From: Bacillota bacterium
GTDB lineage: Bacteria; Bacillota; Clostridia; Christensenellales; CAG-314
Length of the DNA: 64,000 bases
Reading direction: 5' to 3'
Assembly: GCA_023458375.1 (NCBI GenBank)
Contig: JAEWZT010000006.1
Span: forward strand, 186,001-250,000
Shown here: positions 50,736 through 59,222 of the stretch, in pieces
How the letters are laid out: the number at the start of each line of letters is the position of its first letter
Position numbering within the stretch: position 1 is the first letter of the stretch
Made by a program: the position numbers and the translations under genes
Notes under the pieces: generated by a model
Told to the model about the DNA's origin: nothing
The model's database searches: none
Seen by the model: the letters and a program-made list of their open reading frames with translations, nothing else

Positions 50736-51854
50736 ATGAAACAATTTTTTTCAAACGCGCTGATTTTGACGGAAAAAGGCTTTGTAAAAGGCGGATTTGA
50801 AGTTGAAAAGGGGCGTTTTTTAAACCTGGGCAAAGAAATAACGGGGGGCATCAACTTAAAAGGCGCAAAAGTGCTGCCGGGGCTTTTTGACATTCATACG
50901 CACGGCGCAAGCGGCTACGACTTCAACACATTAAAAAACCAAGATGAAATGGCTGAAATATGCCGCTATTATACTTTAAACGGCGCTACAAGCGTGCTTG
51001 CGACGCTTTTAACGGACGACAACGAAAAACTGTTTGACCAGCTTCAACTGGTGTCGGATTTGTCTAAAAAATTCCCCGTCATAAGGGGCATTCACCTTGA
51101 AGGGCCTTTTTTATCCTTAAAATATAAGGGGGCGATGCCGCCCCAGCATTTAAAAGCGCCCGATATTGAACTTTTTAATAAATTTCAGGAAAAAGCCGGC
51201 GGGCTTATTAAGCTTATTACCATTGCCCCCGAACTTGACGGCGCGGAAAAATTTACAAAAGCCGTCGCCAAAAGCGGCGTAACGGTGTCGCTGGGGCATT
51301 CTGGCGCGGATTTTAACCAAACGCGCCTTTGCGTTAAGGCGGGGGCGAAATGCTTCACCCATATATTTAACGCAATGAAGCCCATAGACCACCACGACGC
51401 AAGCATAGCGGCATACGCGCTGTATTCCGACAATTACTGCGAGGCGATTGCCGACGGCAAGCATTTGGAAAGGAATATTTTAAAAATGCTTTCCAAAATT
51501 AAGAAAAACAGGCTTATAGGCGTAACCGACAGTTTAAGCTGCGCGGGGCTCCCCGACGGAAACTATTTTTTGGCGGGCACCCCAATTTATGTTAAAAACG
51601 GCGATGCGCGGTTAATTTCCTCCGACACGCGCGCGGGAAGCACGCTCAATATTTTTGACGGCTTCAAAAACTATATGGAGTTTTGCGGCGTAGACGAAGT
51701 TGAGGCTACTAAGGTGTTTGCAAAGGCCCCCTCAAAACTGCTTTCGCTTGATAAAGAACGCGGTAGCATTGAAGCGGGAAAGTTTGCCGATTTTATAGTG
51801 GTTGAGGGGCAAAAAGTTACGCATACCTACATTGAGGGCGAAATTCAAAATTAA
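50736..51854 (+). CDS. nagA: N-acetylglucosamine-6-phosphate deacetylase
   Basis: 372-aa cytoplasmic amidohydrolase that removes acetate from GlcNAc-6-phosphate (or GalNAc-6-phosphate). The metal site is seen as His54 and His56 in FDIHTHGASG, Glu122 in HLEGPF and the His of SLGHSGA, with catalytic Asp in GVTDSL. The C-terminal beta-strand domain returns with GSIEAGKFADFIVVEG. The start is 2 bases after the small membrane protein gene, and ptsI follows by 13 bases. Together with the PTS locus 3 kb away it supports import of an N-acetylated hexosamine as its phosphate. Confidence 0.95.
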   Translation: MKQFFSNALILTEKGFVKGGFEVEKGRFLNLGKEITGGINLKGAKVLPGLFDIHTHGASGYDFNTLKNQDEMAEICRYYTLNGATSVLATLLTDDNEKLFDQLQLVSDLSKKFPVIRGIHLEGPFLSLKYKGAMPPQHLKAPDIELFNKFQEKAGGLIKLITIAPELDGAEKFTKAVAKSGVTVSLGHSGADFNQTRLCVKAGAKCFTHIFNAMKPIDHHDASIAAYALYSDNYCEAIADGKHLERNILKMLSKIKKNRLIGVTDSLSCAGLPDGNYFLAGTPIYVKNGDARLISSDTRAGSTLNIFDGFKNYMEFCGVDEVEATKVFAKAPSKLLSLDKERGSIEAGKFADFIVVEGQKVTHTYIEGEIQN

Positions 51855-51867
51855 GGACAAGATAAAA

Positions 51868-53484
51868 ATGAAAATATTTAAAGGAATAGGCGCAAGCGAG
51901 GGAGCGGCTCTTGCTCAGATATTATTTTTACAGGAATACGATTTGACAGTTGTCAAGACGGAAAACTGCGACAAAGGCATTGAACGCCGAAAAATTGCGG
52001 ACGCTTTAAGCGCGGCGGAAAAGGAAATTGACCTTTTATTCGCCAAAGCGCAAAAGCAGGACAAACAAAGCGCGGCGGTGTTTGAAGTCCACAAGATGAT
52101 GCTTTCCGACTTGGATTTTACGCAGGGCATCGACGATATTTTAGAGCAGGGCTTAAACGCCGAGTATGCCGTTCGCCAAACGGCGGATTCGCTTAAAGCA
52201 ATGTTTGCGTCCCTTGACAGCGAGTATATGAGGGAACGCGCCGCCGACGTAGAAGACGTTGCGGCAAGGGTAATAAGGATATTAAAAGGCATTGCCGAGC
52301 CGGAGGACACGGGAGATAAAAAGGTTATAGTGTTAGCGCGCGACCTTTTGCCCAGCCAGACGGTAAAGCTTGACAAGGAAAAAGTTTTGGGCTTTGTTAC
52401 GCAGCAGGGCGGCGTTACCTCCCACTCTGTTATTTTGGCGCGCACAATGGGCATTCCCTGCGTTGTGGGCATGGGAGAACCTTTTAACAATATTCCAAAG
52501 GAAGGCATGCTTGCCATTGACGGCAAAAACGGCGAAGTCGTTTACGACCCCGACGAAAAAACGCGGGCAAAATACCAAAGCCTCATAGGCGCTTACGGCA
52601 GAGAAAAAGCTTCTTTGGAAGACTTTCGCGGCAAAGAGGCGGTTACAAAAAGCGGGCATAAAGTAATCGTCGCGGCAAATATAGGTTCTGTCGCCGACGC
52701 GCAGCTTGCGCTTGACAACGACTGCGGCGGCGTAGGGCTGTTTAGAAGCGAGTTCGTTTACCTTGAAAGCGAAGACTTCCCTTCGGAAGAAAAGCAGTTT
52801 GAAATATATAAAGCGGTGCTGCAAAAACTTGCGCCCCGTCAGGTGGTGATACGCACATTAGATTTGGGAAGCGACAAGCAGGCGCCCTATTTCAACATTT
52901 CCGACGAAGAGAACCCCGCTTTGGGTTACCGCGCAATAAGGATTTGCCTTAAAGAGCAGCATATTTTCACAACACAGCTAAGGGCGCTGCTAAGGGCGTC
53001 GGCATTCGGCAGCCTTGCGGTAATGTTTCCCATGATTACTCACATTGAGCAGGTTATTAAAATAAAAGAAATAGTTAAAAAGACTAAGGCGCAGCTTGAC
53101 AAAGAAAACCTGCCTTATTCAAAGGACGTTCAATGGGGAATAATGGTGGAAACCCCCGCGGCGGCTTTACTTTCAGACAAGCTTGCCCCATTGGTTGACT
53201 TTTTTTCCATAGGAACAAACGACCTTACGCAGTATACCCTTGCCGTTGACAGGACAAACGGGAAAATAAAAGACCTTTTTGACAGCTCAAACGAAGCGGT
53301 GCTTCGCTTTATTGAAATGACGGCAGACAACGCCCGCAAAAACGGCATTTGGGTGGGTATTTGCGGCGAAAGCGCTGCTAACACAAGCCTTACCGACTTT
53401 TATATGAAGTTAAAAATAGACGAGCTTTCGGTGTCCCCCTCTTCCATACTAAAAGTCAAACGCGCGGTAACGGAAAGCGAATAA
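51868..53484 (+). CDS. ptsI: PTS enzyme I (phosphoenolpyruvate-protein phosphotransferase)
   Basis: 538-aa general PTS energy-coupling enzyme. It takes phosphate from PEP on His186 (GGVTSHSVILAR) and hands it to HPr. The N-terminal HPr-binding domain, the swivelling phospho-His domain and the C-terminal PEP barrel are all present; VMFPMITHIEQV and SIGTNDLTQYTLAVDR are barrel motifs, and CGESAANTSL carries the catalytic Cys. The length is slightly below the usual 570. The ATG at 51868 was chosen because AAGGA is 10 bases upstream and the start MKIFKGIGASEG matches the family; an earlier one would overlap nagA. It ends in a hairpin terminator. Confidence 0.95.
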   Translation: MKIFKGIGASEGAALAQILFLQEYDLTVVKTENCDKGIERRKIADALSAAEKEIDLLFAKAQKQDKQSAAVFEVHKMMLSDLDFTQGIDDILEQGLNAEYAVRQTADSLKAMFASLDSEYMRERAADVEDVAARVIRILKGIAEPEDTGDKKVIVLARDLLPSQTVKLDKEKVLGFVTQQGGVTSHSVILARTMGIPCVVGMGEPFNNIPKEGMLAIDGKNGEVVYDPDEKTRAKYQSLIGAYGREKASLEDFRGKEAVTKSGHKVIVAANIGSVADAQLALDNDCGGVGLFRSEFVYLESEDFPSEEKQFEIYKAVLQKLAPRQVVIRTLDLGSDKQAPYFNISDEENPALGYRAIRICLKEQHIFTTQLRALLRASAFGSLAVMFPMITHIEQVIKIKEIVKKTKAQLDKENLPYSKDVQWGIMVETPAAALLSDKLAPLVDFFSIGTNDLTQYTLAVDRTNGKIKDLFDSSNEAVLRFIEMTADNARKNGIWVGICGESAANTSLTDFYMKLKIDELSVSPSSILKVKRAVTESE

Positions 53485-53538
53485 CTAAATACTACACTTC
53501 ACATTCTTCGCGCGCGTTACAAGAATAACAATTTAACA

Positions 53539-53576
53539 ACAGGGCGCCGTCTTTTAGCGGCGTCCTGTAAGTTTTT
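53539..53576 (+). terminator. nagA-ptsI operon terminator
   Basis: ACAGGGCGCCG / CGGCGTCCTGT stem (one G-T pair) with an 8-base loop, followed by AAGTTTTTA, 54 bases after the ptsI stop. Confidence 0.75.
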
Positions 53577-53983
53577 ACAGTTATGCATATGATTTTTAAG
53601 TCAAATGACGTGAGTTAAATAAAAACTATATTAAACACTTTTTAAAATAATATAATGTAATTGAAATTGCAATTTGACATAATACCTTTAAAATATTACT
53701 GCGGCAAATGATATTTCTTATTTTAAAACGCGGCAGTTTATCAAGCTTGAATATTAAGCGCCAAACCGCATAAACCTTTATATTTAAGCTGCATCAAAAA
53801 TAAAGGGTGGCTTTAAAAATGAGCCGCGGAATTTGAAGAACGATTTAATAAGAGCTTACTACAATAACGCAAATGTATTCTTTAACTTCAAAATTTGGCA
53901 GTTTACCAAGTATAAAAAAACTAATGTCAAATTACACATATTTGTATAATAAATTTCCTTTAAACTAAGAATGTGTTTAAATA

Positions 53984-54005
53984 AACCGCCGATTGAGGGG
54001 CGGTT
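53984..54005 (-). terminator. Hairpin after the DUF3343 gene
   Basis: AACCGCC / GGCGGTT stem with an 8-base loop. It follows the DUF3343 stop by 75 bases on the minus strand and is followed by a moderately T-rich stretch. Confidence 0.55.
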
Positions 54006-54079
54006 CATTAAGCAAACTGCAATGCCATAAATAAGATTTATCTATAAAGTGCCGCACAGTGTCCGCGCTAAATGGCGCA

Positions 54080-54337
54080 TTATTTTTCTATTAAGGTATG
54101 AGCGGCTCTGCCTTTAATTTCTTCTTTTTTGTATAAGCCTATACCCTCTATGCCGTTGTTTGTCAAAACAGTCAGCGCGCGCGGAAGTTCTTCTTCCTTT
54201 ACGCGCAGGCATATGCCGCACCCCGCGCTTATTTGGGGAGGCAAAGGCAAAACGCCTGCAAAAATTTTATCTTCAAGCAGGCATTTTTCGGCTTTTATCG
54301 CAAAATTAGTGCTTTTAAAAGTAATAATGTATTCCAT
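54080..54337 (-). CDS. DUF3343 small protein (putative sulfur/selenium carrier)
   Basis: 85-aa soluble protein of the DUF3343 type. It begins MEYIITFKSTNFAIKAEKCL and contains CGICLRV, with two Cys that could carry a persulfide. Members of this family usually accompany a cysteine desulfurase-like gene, as here. The ATG at 54337 follows the desulfurase stop by one base; a TTG at 54355 would overlap that gene. The function is not established. A role in receiving sulfur or selenium from the neighbouring enzyme is inferred from the pairing. Confidence 0.85.
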   Translation of the reverse strand: MEYIITFKSTNFAIKAEKCLLEDKIFAGVLPLPPQISAGCGICLRVKEEELPRALTVLTNNGIEGIGLYKKEEIKGRAAHTLIEK

Positions 54338-54338
54338 T

Positions 54339-55463
54339 TTATAAAGATTGGGCAATTCGTTTCAACGCGTCTATGCCTTTATAAACTTCCTTTTTGGTGT
54401 TAAAGCAGCAAAAAGAAAACCTTACCATGCCGCTATTAACGGTTCCAAAACGCTTGTGCAGCAGGGGGGCGCAGTGGCTTCCCGCGCGCGTTGCGATTTC
54501 GTAGTCTTCCCAAAGTTTTTGCGCCAGCTCGGAAGAGGTAAGCGGAAAAAGATTAAGAGAAAGTATGGGCAGCCTGTCTTTGCAGTCAAAGTCGCCGTAG
54601 ATTTTTATGCCCTTTATGTCTTTGATTCCTTGGTAAAAAAGTTTGAGCAATAAGCTTTCCTCTTGATGAATGGTCTCAACCCCCCTTTCATTGACGTAGC
54701 AAACGCCTTTTTGCAGACCGTAAAGCGAGTGGCTGTTAAGCGTCCCAACTTCAAAAATATCGGGCATATCGCCTGACTGCACCCTCTTAAAGCTGTCCAC
54801 CCCCGCGCCGCCCGTTTTGACAACGGCAAAATCAAACTTTCCGTTGGTTATAATTCCCCCCGTTCCCTGCGGACCGAACAGCGCCTTATGCCCCGTAAAG
54901 CAAAAGATATCCGCCATGTCAATTTTAACGGGTATTGAGCCGAGAGTCTGCGAAACGTCTAAAATCATCGTAATGTTTCTTTCCTTACATAGCTTGTAAA
55001 GTTTATAAACGTTTGTAATGTTTCCCGTTACGTTTGAGCCGTGCGTGCAAAGAAAAAACTTTGTGTCGGGTTTTACCAGCGCGTCAAAAGAATCTGTTTT
55101 TAAATTGCCCTTTTCGTCGCAATCCATTACGCGTATTCCGCACCCTTTTAAATACAGAGGGCGGAGCAAAGAATTATGTTCGCTGACGGTGGTTATAACG
55201 GAATGGGTTTTTTTGATTAAGGCGTTTATTACCAAGTTTAAGCTTTCGGTGGCGGAAGAGGTAAACGCTATGTTTAAGGGGTCGGGGCAGCCGATAAGCT
55301 TAGCGATTTCTTCGCGCGTGTTATAAATTTCGCGGTTTGCGTTTAAAACAGCGCCGTAAAAAGAGCGCCCCGCGTTGCCAAAATTATTTACAGCGTATTT
55401 TACGGCTTCGCCCACTTGCGGCGGTTTAATTAAAGTTGTGGCGCTGTTGTCAAAATATATCAT
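54339..55463 (-). CDS. Cysteine desulfurase family PLP enzyme
   Basis: 374-aa fold-type I PLP enzyme of aminotransferase class V. IYFDNSATT begins the protein, the PLP Lys is in FTGHKALFGPQGTGG, and the catalytic Cys is in RAGSHCAPLLHK. It mobilises sulfur (or selenium) from cysteine (or selenocysteine). The ATG at 55463 was chosen because GGGAG is 10 bases upstream; a TTG at 55481 lies in the same RBS region and is unlikely. It is coupled to the DUF3343 gene one base away. The pair resembles selenium-metabolism clusters, but no other selenium genes are in the window. Confidence 0.9.
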   Translation of the reverse strand: MIYFDNSATTLIKPPQVGEAVKYAVNNFGNAGRSFYGAVLNANREIYNTREEIAKLIGCPDPLNIAFTSSATESLNLVINALIKKTHSVITTVSEHNSLLRPLYLKGCGIRVMDCDEKGNLKTDSFDALVKPDTKFFLCTHGSNVTGNITNVYKLYKLCKERNITMILDVSQTLGSIPVKIDMADIFCFTGHKALFGPQGTGGIITNGKFDFAVVKTGGAGVDSFKRVQSGDMPDIFEVGTLNSHSLYGLQKGVCYVNERGVETIHQEESLLLKLFYQGIKDIKGIKIYGDFDCKDRLPILSLNLFPLTSSELAQKLWEDYEIATRAGSHCAPLLHKRFGTVNSGMVRFSFCCFNTKKEVYKGIDALKRIAQSL

Positions 55464-55567
55464 TTGCTTTTTCTCCCGCAAAACGCCTTTATTGCCTTAG
55501 CGATTTTTTATTTCATCAGGGTTTCTTGCGGCTTTTTAGCCTCCTAATGCGTTCAAACTGCGCAAGT

Positions 55568-56251
55568 CTATTTTTCCTTAAATACAAGCTTTTTGATGCC
55601 TATGCCCTTTTCCTCGCCGCGAATTAAACGCACGATATTTTGCCTGTGGGCGATAATTATTACGACCCAAGTTATAAAAACCGCTATAAAAGAAAGCAGC
55701 GCCGCGTATTGTTCTGTCAAATAAGCGTTAGTAAAAACCGTAACGGCGGTATATACTGTTTGCGCCGTAATGTGTATAAGGGCAAAAATGCTCACCTTGT
55801 CGGTGGTCAAAATAATAATCACCGCTAAAAACAGCGTCGCCAAAGTAAACCAGGGATGAAGCATTAAAAACAGCCCCAAAGAAGTGGCTATGCCTTTGCC
55901 CCCCTTAAACTTCAAAAACACCGGTCTTACGTGCCCCAAAACTGCGCAGGCGCCGAAAAAATAACCGCCGAAAGTCGTTACCGCAAGGCTGTCTGTCAAC
56001 GCGCTAAGGGCATATTTGGCAAGCAGCGCCGCCATTACGCCCTTTGAAAGGTCACAGGCAAAAGTCAAAAGCCCCAGTTTAAGCCCGAAGTTTCTTACCA
56101 CGTTGGTGGTGCCGGGGTTTTTGCTTCCCAACTGTCTTATGTCTTGATGCTTAATTCTTTTTGTAAAAATAATGGCGAAGTTTATATTGCAGAAAAAATA
56201 GACGATTAAACCCCCCGCCAATAAATAATACCAGTTTTGTAAAATCTCCAC
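55568..56251 (-). CDS. plsY: Glycerol-3-phosphate acyltransferase PlsY
   Basis: 227-aa inner-membrane enzyme that transfers acyl groups from acyl-phosphate to glycerol-3-phosphate, the first step of phospholipid synthesis. The PlsY motifs are GSKNPGTTNVVRNFG near residues 42-56, the DLSKG region near 69, and GHVRPVFLKFKGGKGIATS near 107-125. There are about five to six membrane segments. The C-terminal basic tail is short. It stands 104 bases downstream of the desulfurase start on the same strand, so it may be read together with that gene. Confidence 0.93.
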   Translation of the reverse strand: MEILQNWYYLLAGGLIVYFFCNINFAIIFTKRIKHQDIRQLGSKNPGTTNVVRNFGLKLGLLTFACDLSKGVMAALLAKYALSALTDSLAVTTFGGYFFGACAVLGHVRPVFLKFKGGKGIATSLGLFLMLHPWFTLATLFLAVIIILTTDKVSIFALIHITAQTVYTAVTVFTNAYLTEQYAALLSFIAVFITWVVIIIAHRQNIVRLIRGEEKGIGIKKLVFKEK

Positions 56252-56605
56252 AAACTTTTCCCCCTAGCGGTATTATCGCATAGCGGGGCATTATTTTCAA
56301 CTTAATGAACGGTTTTTCCTGAAAATGCCAAATTAATTATAAAGAAAAATACTGAAAATAATTCAATAATTTGCCCCGAAAATAACAAGATAATTTTTGA
56401 AAACGCTTAAAAATAATAGTATTTTTTGATAGTAAAAGCCAAGGCGTTTGTGGTAAAATAACGGAAAACAAAAACAAAAGAACGTCAATATAAGGACTTG
56501 GGATTTTTAAAAAAGCGCTTTGCGCAGCATTCTTATTTAAAAAGTTATTAGCGAAAAAAGACGCGCAAAGTTTTTTTCTTCAAGCCTCAGAATTAATTAA
56601 CAGTG
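56252..56605. other. Divergent intergenic region
   Basis: About 350 AT-rich bases between plsY and the GGDEF gene promoter. I see no ORF or structured RNA. Confidence 0.5.
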
Positions 56606-56634
56606 TTGCATTTTAAGCGGCGCTGTGATAAAAT
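56606..56634 (+). promoter_or_regulatory. Promoter of the GGDEF-folD unit
   Basis: TTGCAT (56606-56611), 17-base spacer, TAAAAT (56629-56634), 25 bases before the GGDEF ATG. Confidence 0.55.
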
Positions 56635-56658
56635 GCAAAAAAGAAAAGGGCATACTAG

Positions 56659-57804
56659 ATGGGCGAGAGTATTATTAGCGAAACTATTTTATATTTGGAA
56701 TTAAATTCTTTTGGAATTTTAATTCTTATCATATTGCTGGGCAATATGCACATTAAGCATAGGGCGGCAACCTTTGACCAGCAGCTATTTACGGCGGTAA
56801 TGTCTTTGGGAATAGTTATGCTGGTGCTGGACACGTTAATGTTTCTGCTTGACGGCAAAACCTTTCCTTCGGCGCTTCCGTTAAATTATGTAGTAACTAC
56901 GCTGTATTATATCTGCCAGCCCTTAATCTGCGTAACTTGGGCGCTATACGCCGACTATAAGTTAAACGAAAAGCTTAAACGTTTTCGCGTGGTTTTTATT
57001 GCGGCTGCGGTAATCATAGTTGTAAATACCCTGCTTTCGCTTTTAAGCATTAAATACGACATATATTTCACCATTGACGCAAACAACGTATACAGCCGCG
57101 GACAGCATTTGTGGGCGGGGGTGGCGCTGTCTTATATTTCTTTTTTGTATTCACTTATATTGGTGTTTACGTCAAAACGCAACAAAAAATATAAAACGAC
57201 CATTTTGTTTTTCCCGCTGTTTACTTTTGCGGCGTCTATATTGCAGCTGATTTTTTACGGACTTACTTTGATTTGGACAAGCGCGGCGATTTCCTGCGTA
57301 ATGGTTTATATAAACATTCAAAACACGCGCATAGCCACCGACGGCTTGACGGGTCTTTTTAACAGATGCCATTTAAGAAAATACCTTGACGGCAAGGCGG
57401 GCAGCAAAAAGCGCAACGTTTTTGTCATTATGCTTGACGTCAATAACTTAAAGGCGATAAACGACACCCACGGGCACAAAATGGGCGACGAAGCCCTGCT
57501 TGCGGTAAGCTCTATTTTGACAAACGCCGTAACGGGCACAAACTGCATAGTGGCGCGCTACGGCGGAGACGAGTTTTGCGTCGGCGGCATTTGCGAAGGG
57601 GAACAATTCGTTAAAGATTTGGTGGAGCAAATATACTCGGGCTTTGCCGATTACAACAAGAAAAACCATCTTAGCTACAAACTGTCGGCTTGTATGGGCT
57701 ACGCGGTGTGGGATAAATCAAATAAGCAGGATTTCAGCGCCATTGAACTTATTTCTCTTGCCGACGCCAAAATGTATGAGGACAAGGCGAGGGGGAACTG
57801 TTAA
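56659..57804 (+). CDS. Membrane-bound GGDEF diguanylate cyclase
   Basis: 381-aa enzyme predicted to make cyclic di-GMP. About six membrane segments (residues 10-210) form a sensor region with no named domain. A GGDEF domain (about 215-381) follows, with DGLTGLFNRCHL at its start, DVNNLKAINDTHGHKMGDEAL, and the intact active-site loop ARYGGDEFCVG (Gly302 to Phe306). No EAL domain is attached. The RXXD inhibitory site is not evident. The stop codon abuts the folD start, so the two are coupled, which is an unusual pairing. Confidence 0.9.
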   Translation: MGESIISETILYLELNSFGILILIILLGNMHIKHRAATFDQQLFTAVMSLGIVMLVLDTLMFLLDGKTFPSALPLNYVVTTLYYICQPLICVTWALYADYKLNEKLKRFRVVFIAAAVIIVVNTLLSLLSIKYDIYFTIDANNVYSRGQHLWAGVALSYISFLYSLILVFTSKRNKKYKTTILFFPLFTFAASILQLIFYGLTLIWTSAAISCVMVYINIQNTRIATDGLTGLFNRCHLRKYLDGKAGSKKRNVFVIMLDVNNLKAINDTHGHKMGDEALLAVSSILTNAVTGTNCIVARYGGDEFCVGGICEGEQFVKDLVEQIYSGFADYNKKNHLSYKLSACMGYAVWDKSNKQDFSAIELISLADAKMYEDKARGNC

Positions 57805-58650
57805 TTGAAACTTCTCAAAGGCAATGCCGTAGCTTCCCAACTAGCGGTACAATGCAAAGATTTTATAGCGTTGCATGGTGTTTCGCCTTTGCTCAAAATT
57901 ATCCGCGTGGGCGAAAACCCCCATGACCTTGCTTACGAAAGGGGTATTTTAAAACGCTTTTACGACTGCGGCGCCCGAGTAGAAGTTGAAGAGTTAAAAG
58001 GAACCGTTACGCAAACGCAATTTGAAAATGCCGTACTGCTCGCCAACGAAAGGGAAGACGTTGACGGCATTTTAATTTTCCGCCCTCTGCCAAAGCATAT
58101 TGACCAAGATAAAATCAAAAACCTTATCAAAGCGGAAAAAGACGTTGACTGTATGGGCTATGCCGCCTCGGGGCGCCTTTACGAGGGTGTTTCAAAAGCT
58201 TCTGCGCCCTGCACCGCAAGGGCGGTAATGGAGATTTTAGATTTTTACAAAATAGATTTATCGGGCAAAAACATAACGGTGGTAGGCAGAAGCGCAGTAA
58301 TAGGCAAGCCTGTCGCCATGCTTTTAATTTCTAAAAACGCGACCGTTACCGTATGCCACACAAAAACGCTTGATTTAAAGGAAAAATGCCGCGCCGCCGA
58401 CATCTTAATCGCCTGCGCGGGCAAAGCAAAAATGATAGACATTTCTTATGTCAACCCCGACCAAGTTGTTATTGACGTAGGCATAAACTTAGAGGGAGAT
58501 AAAATAGTAGGCGACGTTAATTTTGAGGAAGTTGAAGATAAAGTCGCCGCGCTAACCCCCGTTCCGGGAGGCGTAGGAGCCGTCACTACCGCTGTTTTGC
58601 TTAAACAGACGCTAAAAAACCTCGCCCTAAAAAAGGGCTTGGAGTTTTAA
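57805..58650 (+). CDS. folD: Methylenetetrahydrofolate dehydrogenase/cyclohydrolase (divergent FolD)
   Basis: 281-aa cytoplasmic one-carbon enzyme that interconverts methylene-, methenyl- and formyl-tetrahydrofolate. VDGILIFRPLPKHID, CTARAVMEIL, VVGRSAVIGKPVAMLL and TPVPGGVGAVTTAVLL are the FolD signatures. The active-site Tyr44 is present, but the catalytic Lys expected four residues later is Ile48; Lys50 lies nearby. FolD proteins with YERG at this place are, as I recall, common in Clostridia, so this is probably a lineage-specific active site. The TTG start directly follows the GGDEF stop, with GAGGGGGA upstream as RBS. Confidence 0.9.
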   Translation: MKLLKGNAVASQLAVQCKDFIALHGVSPLLKIIRVGENPHDLAYERGILKRFYDCGARVEVEELKGTVTQTQFENAVLLANEREDVDGILIFRPLPKHIDQDKIKNLIKAEKDVDCMGYAASGRLYEGVSKASAPCTARAVMEILDFYKIDLSGKNITVVGRSAVIGKPVAMLLISKNATVTVCHTKTLDLKEKCRAADILIACAGKAKMIDISYVNPDQVVIDVGINLEGDKIVGDVNFEEVEDKVAALTPVPGGVGAVTTAVLLKQTLKNLALKKGLEF

Positions 58651-59222
58651 CAGATAAAATTTTCCGTAAGTCTTTTATAGATTTCTTGATTTTTATTTTA
58701 TCTAATAATAATCAATTTTATTATTTTGCAGTTTTTCGGTTGCTATGAATTGTAAGCCTATATTATGTCGGCAAATAATAATTTTGGACGCTATATTGAA
58801 AAAAATTATAATATTTTTGCTTACGTAAATCGTTAAGTATGTGTGTTTTAAACCTTGCGTTTAGACCGACCCCCCACCGAACAAAGATTGCCTTTGACAA
58901 CTCTATCCAAGTAGGCAAAGACGGCAAATCCCAACCTATACCCAAAACAGGGGGCGGAAAAGCAATTTTATCATTAAAAATAATATTTTAGCCGCCCGTT
59001 AGATTATACCTTTGAGCGTGTAAATTTTTGCTTTAATAAAATATCAATTAAATTATTTTGTGCGGCAAAATAATTCAATTTACCGCAAAAAGCTAAATGG
59101 CTTGCATATTAAAAAGACTGGTATATACTTTTAAATGTAAAATCATAAAGCTATTAAAACCGCCCGAAATGTTTTGGGCGGTTTTTATCGTTTTACAGTT
59201 TCAGCGTTGAGATGGGTCGTTT
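58651..59222. other. Gap between converging folD and symporter genes
   Basis: 570 AT-rich bases with a terminator near the right end and no supported gene. Confidence 0.55.
59156..59185. terminator. Bidirectional terminator
   Basis: Perfect stem AAAACCGCCC / GGGCGGTTTT with a 10-base loop, 38 bases from the symporter stop, able to end transcripts on either strand. Confidence 0.8.

Larger units (their letters stand above)
53485..54079. other. AT-rich gap between converging genes
   Basis: About 600 bases with a terminator at each end. The middle contains AT-rich sequence with scattered similar phrases (GCGGCA/GGCAGTTTA..CAAG near 53732 and 53900), suggesting an old duplication. No ORF is supported. 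Confidence 0.5.
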
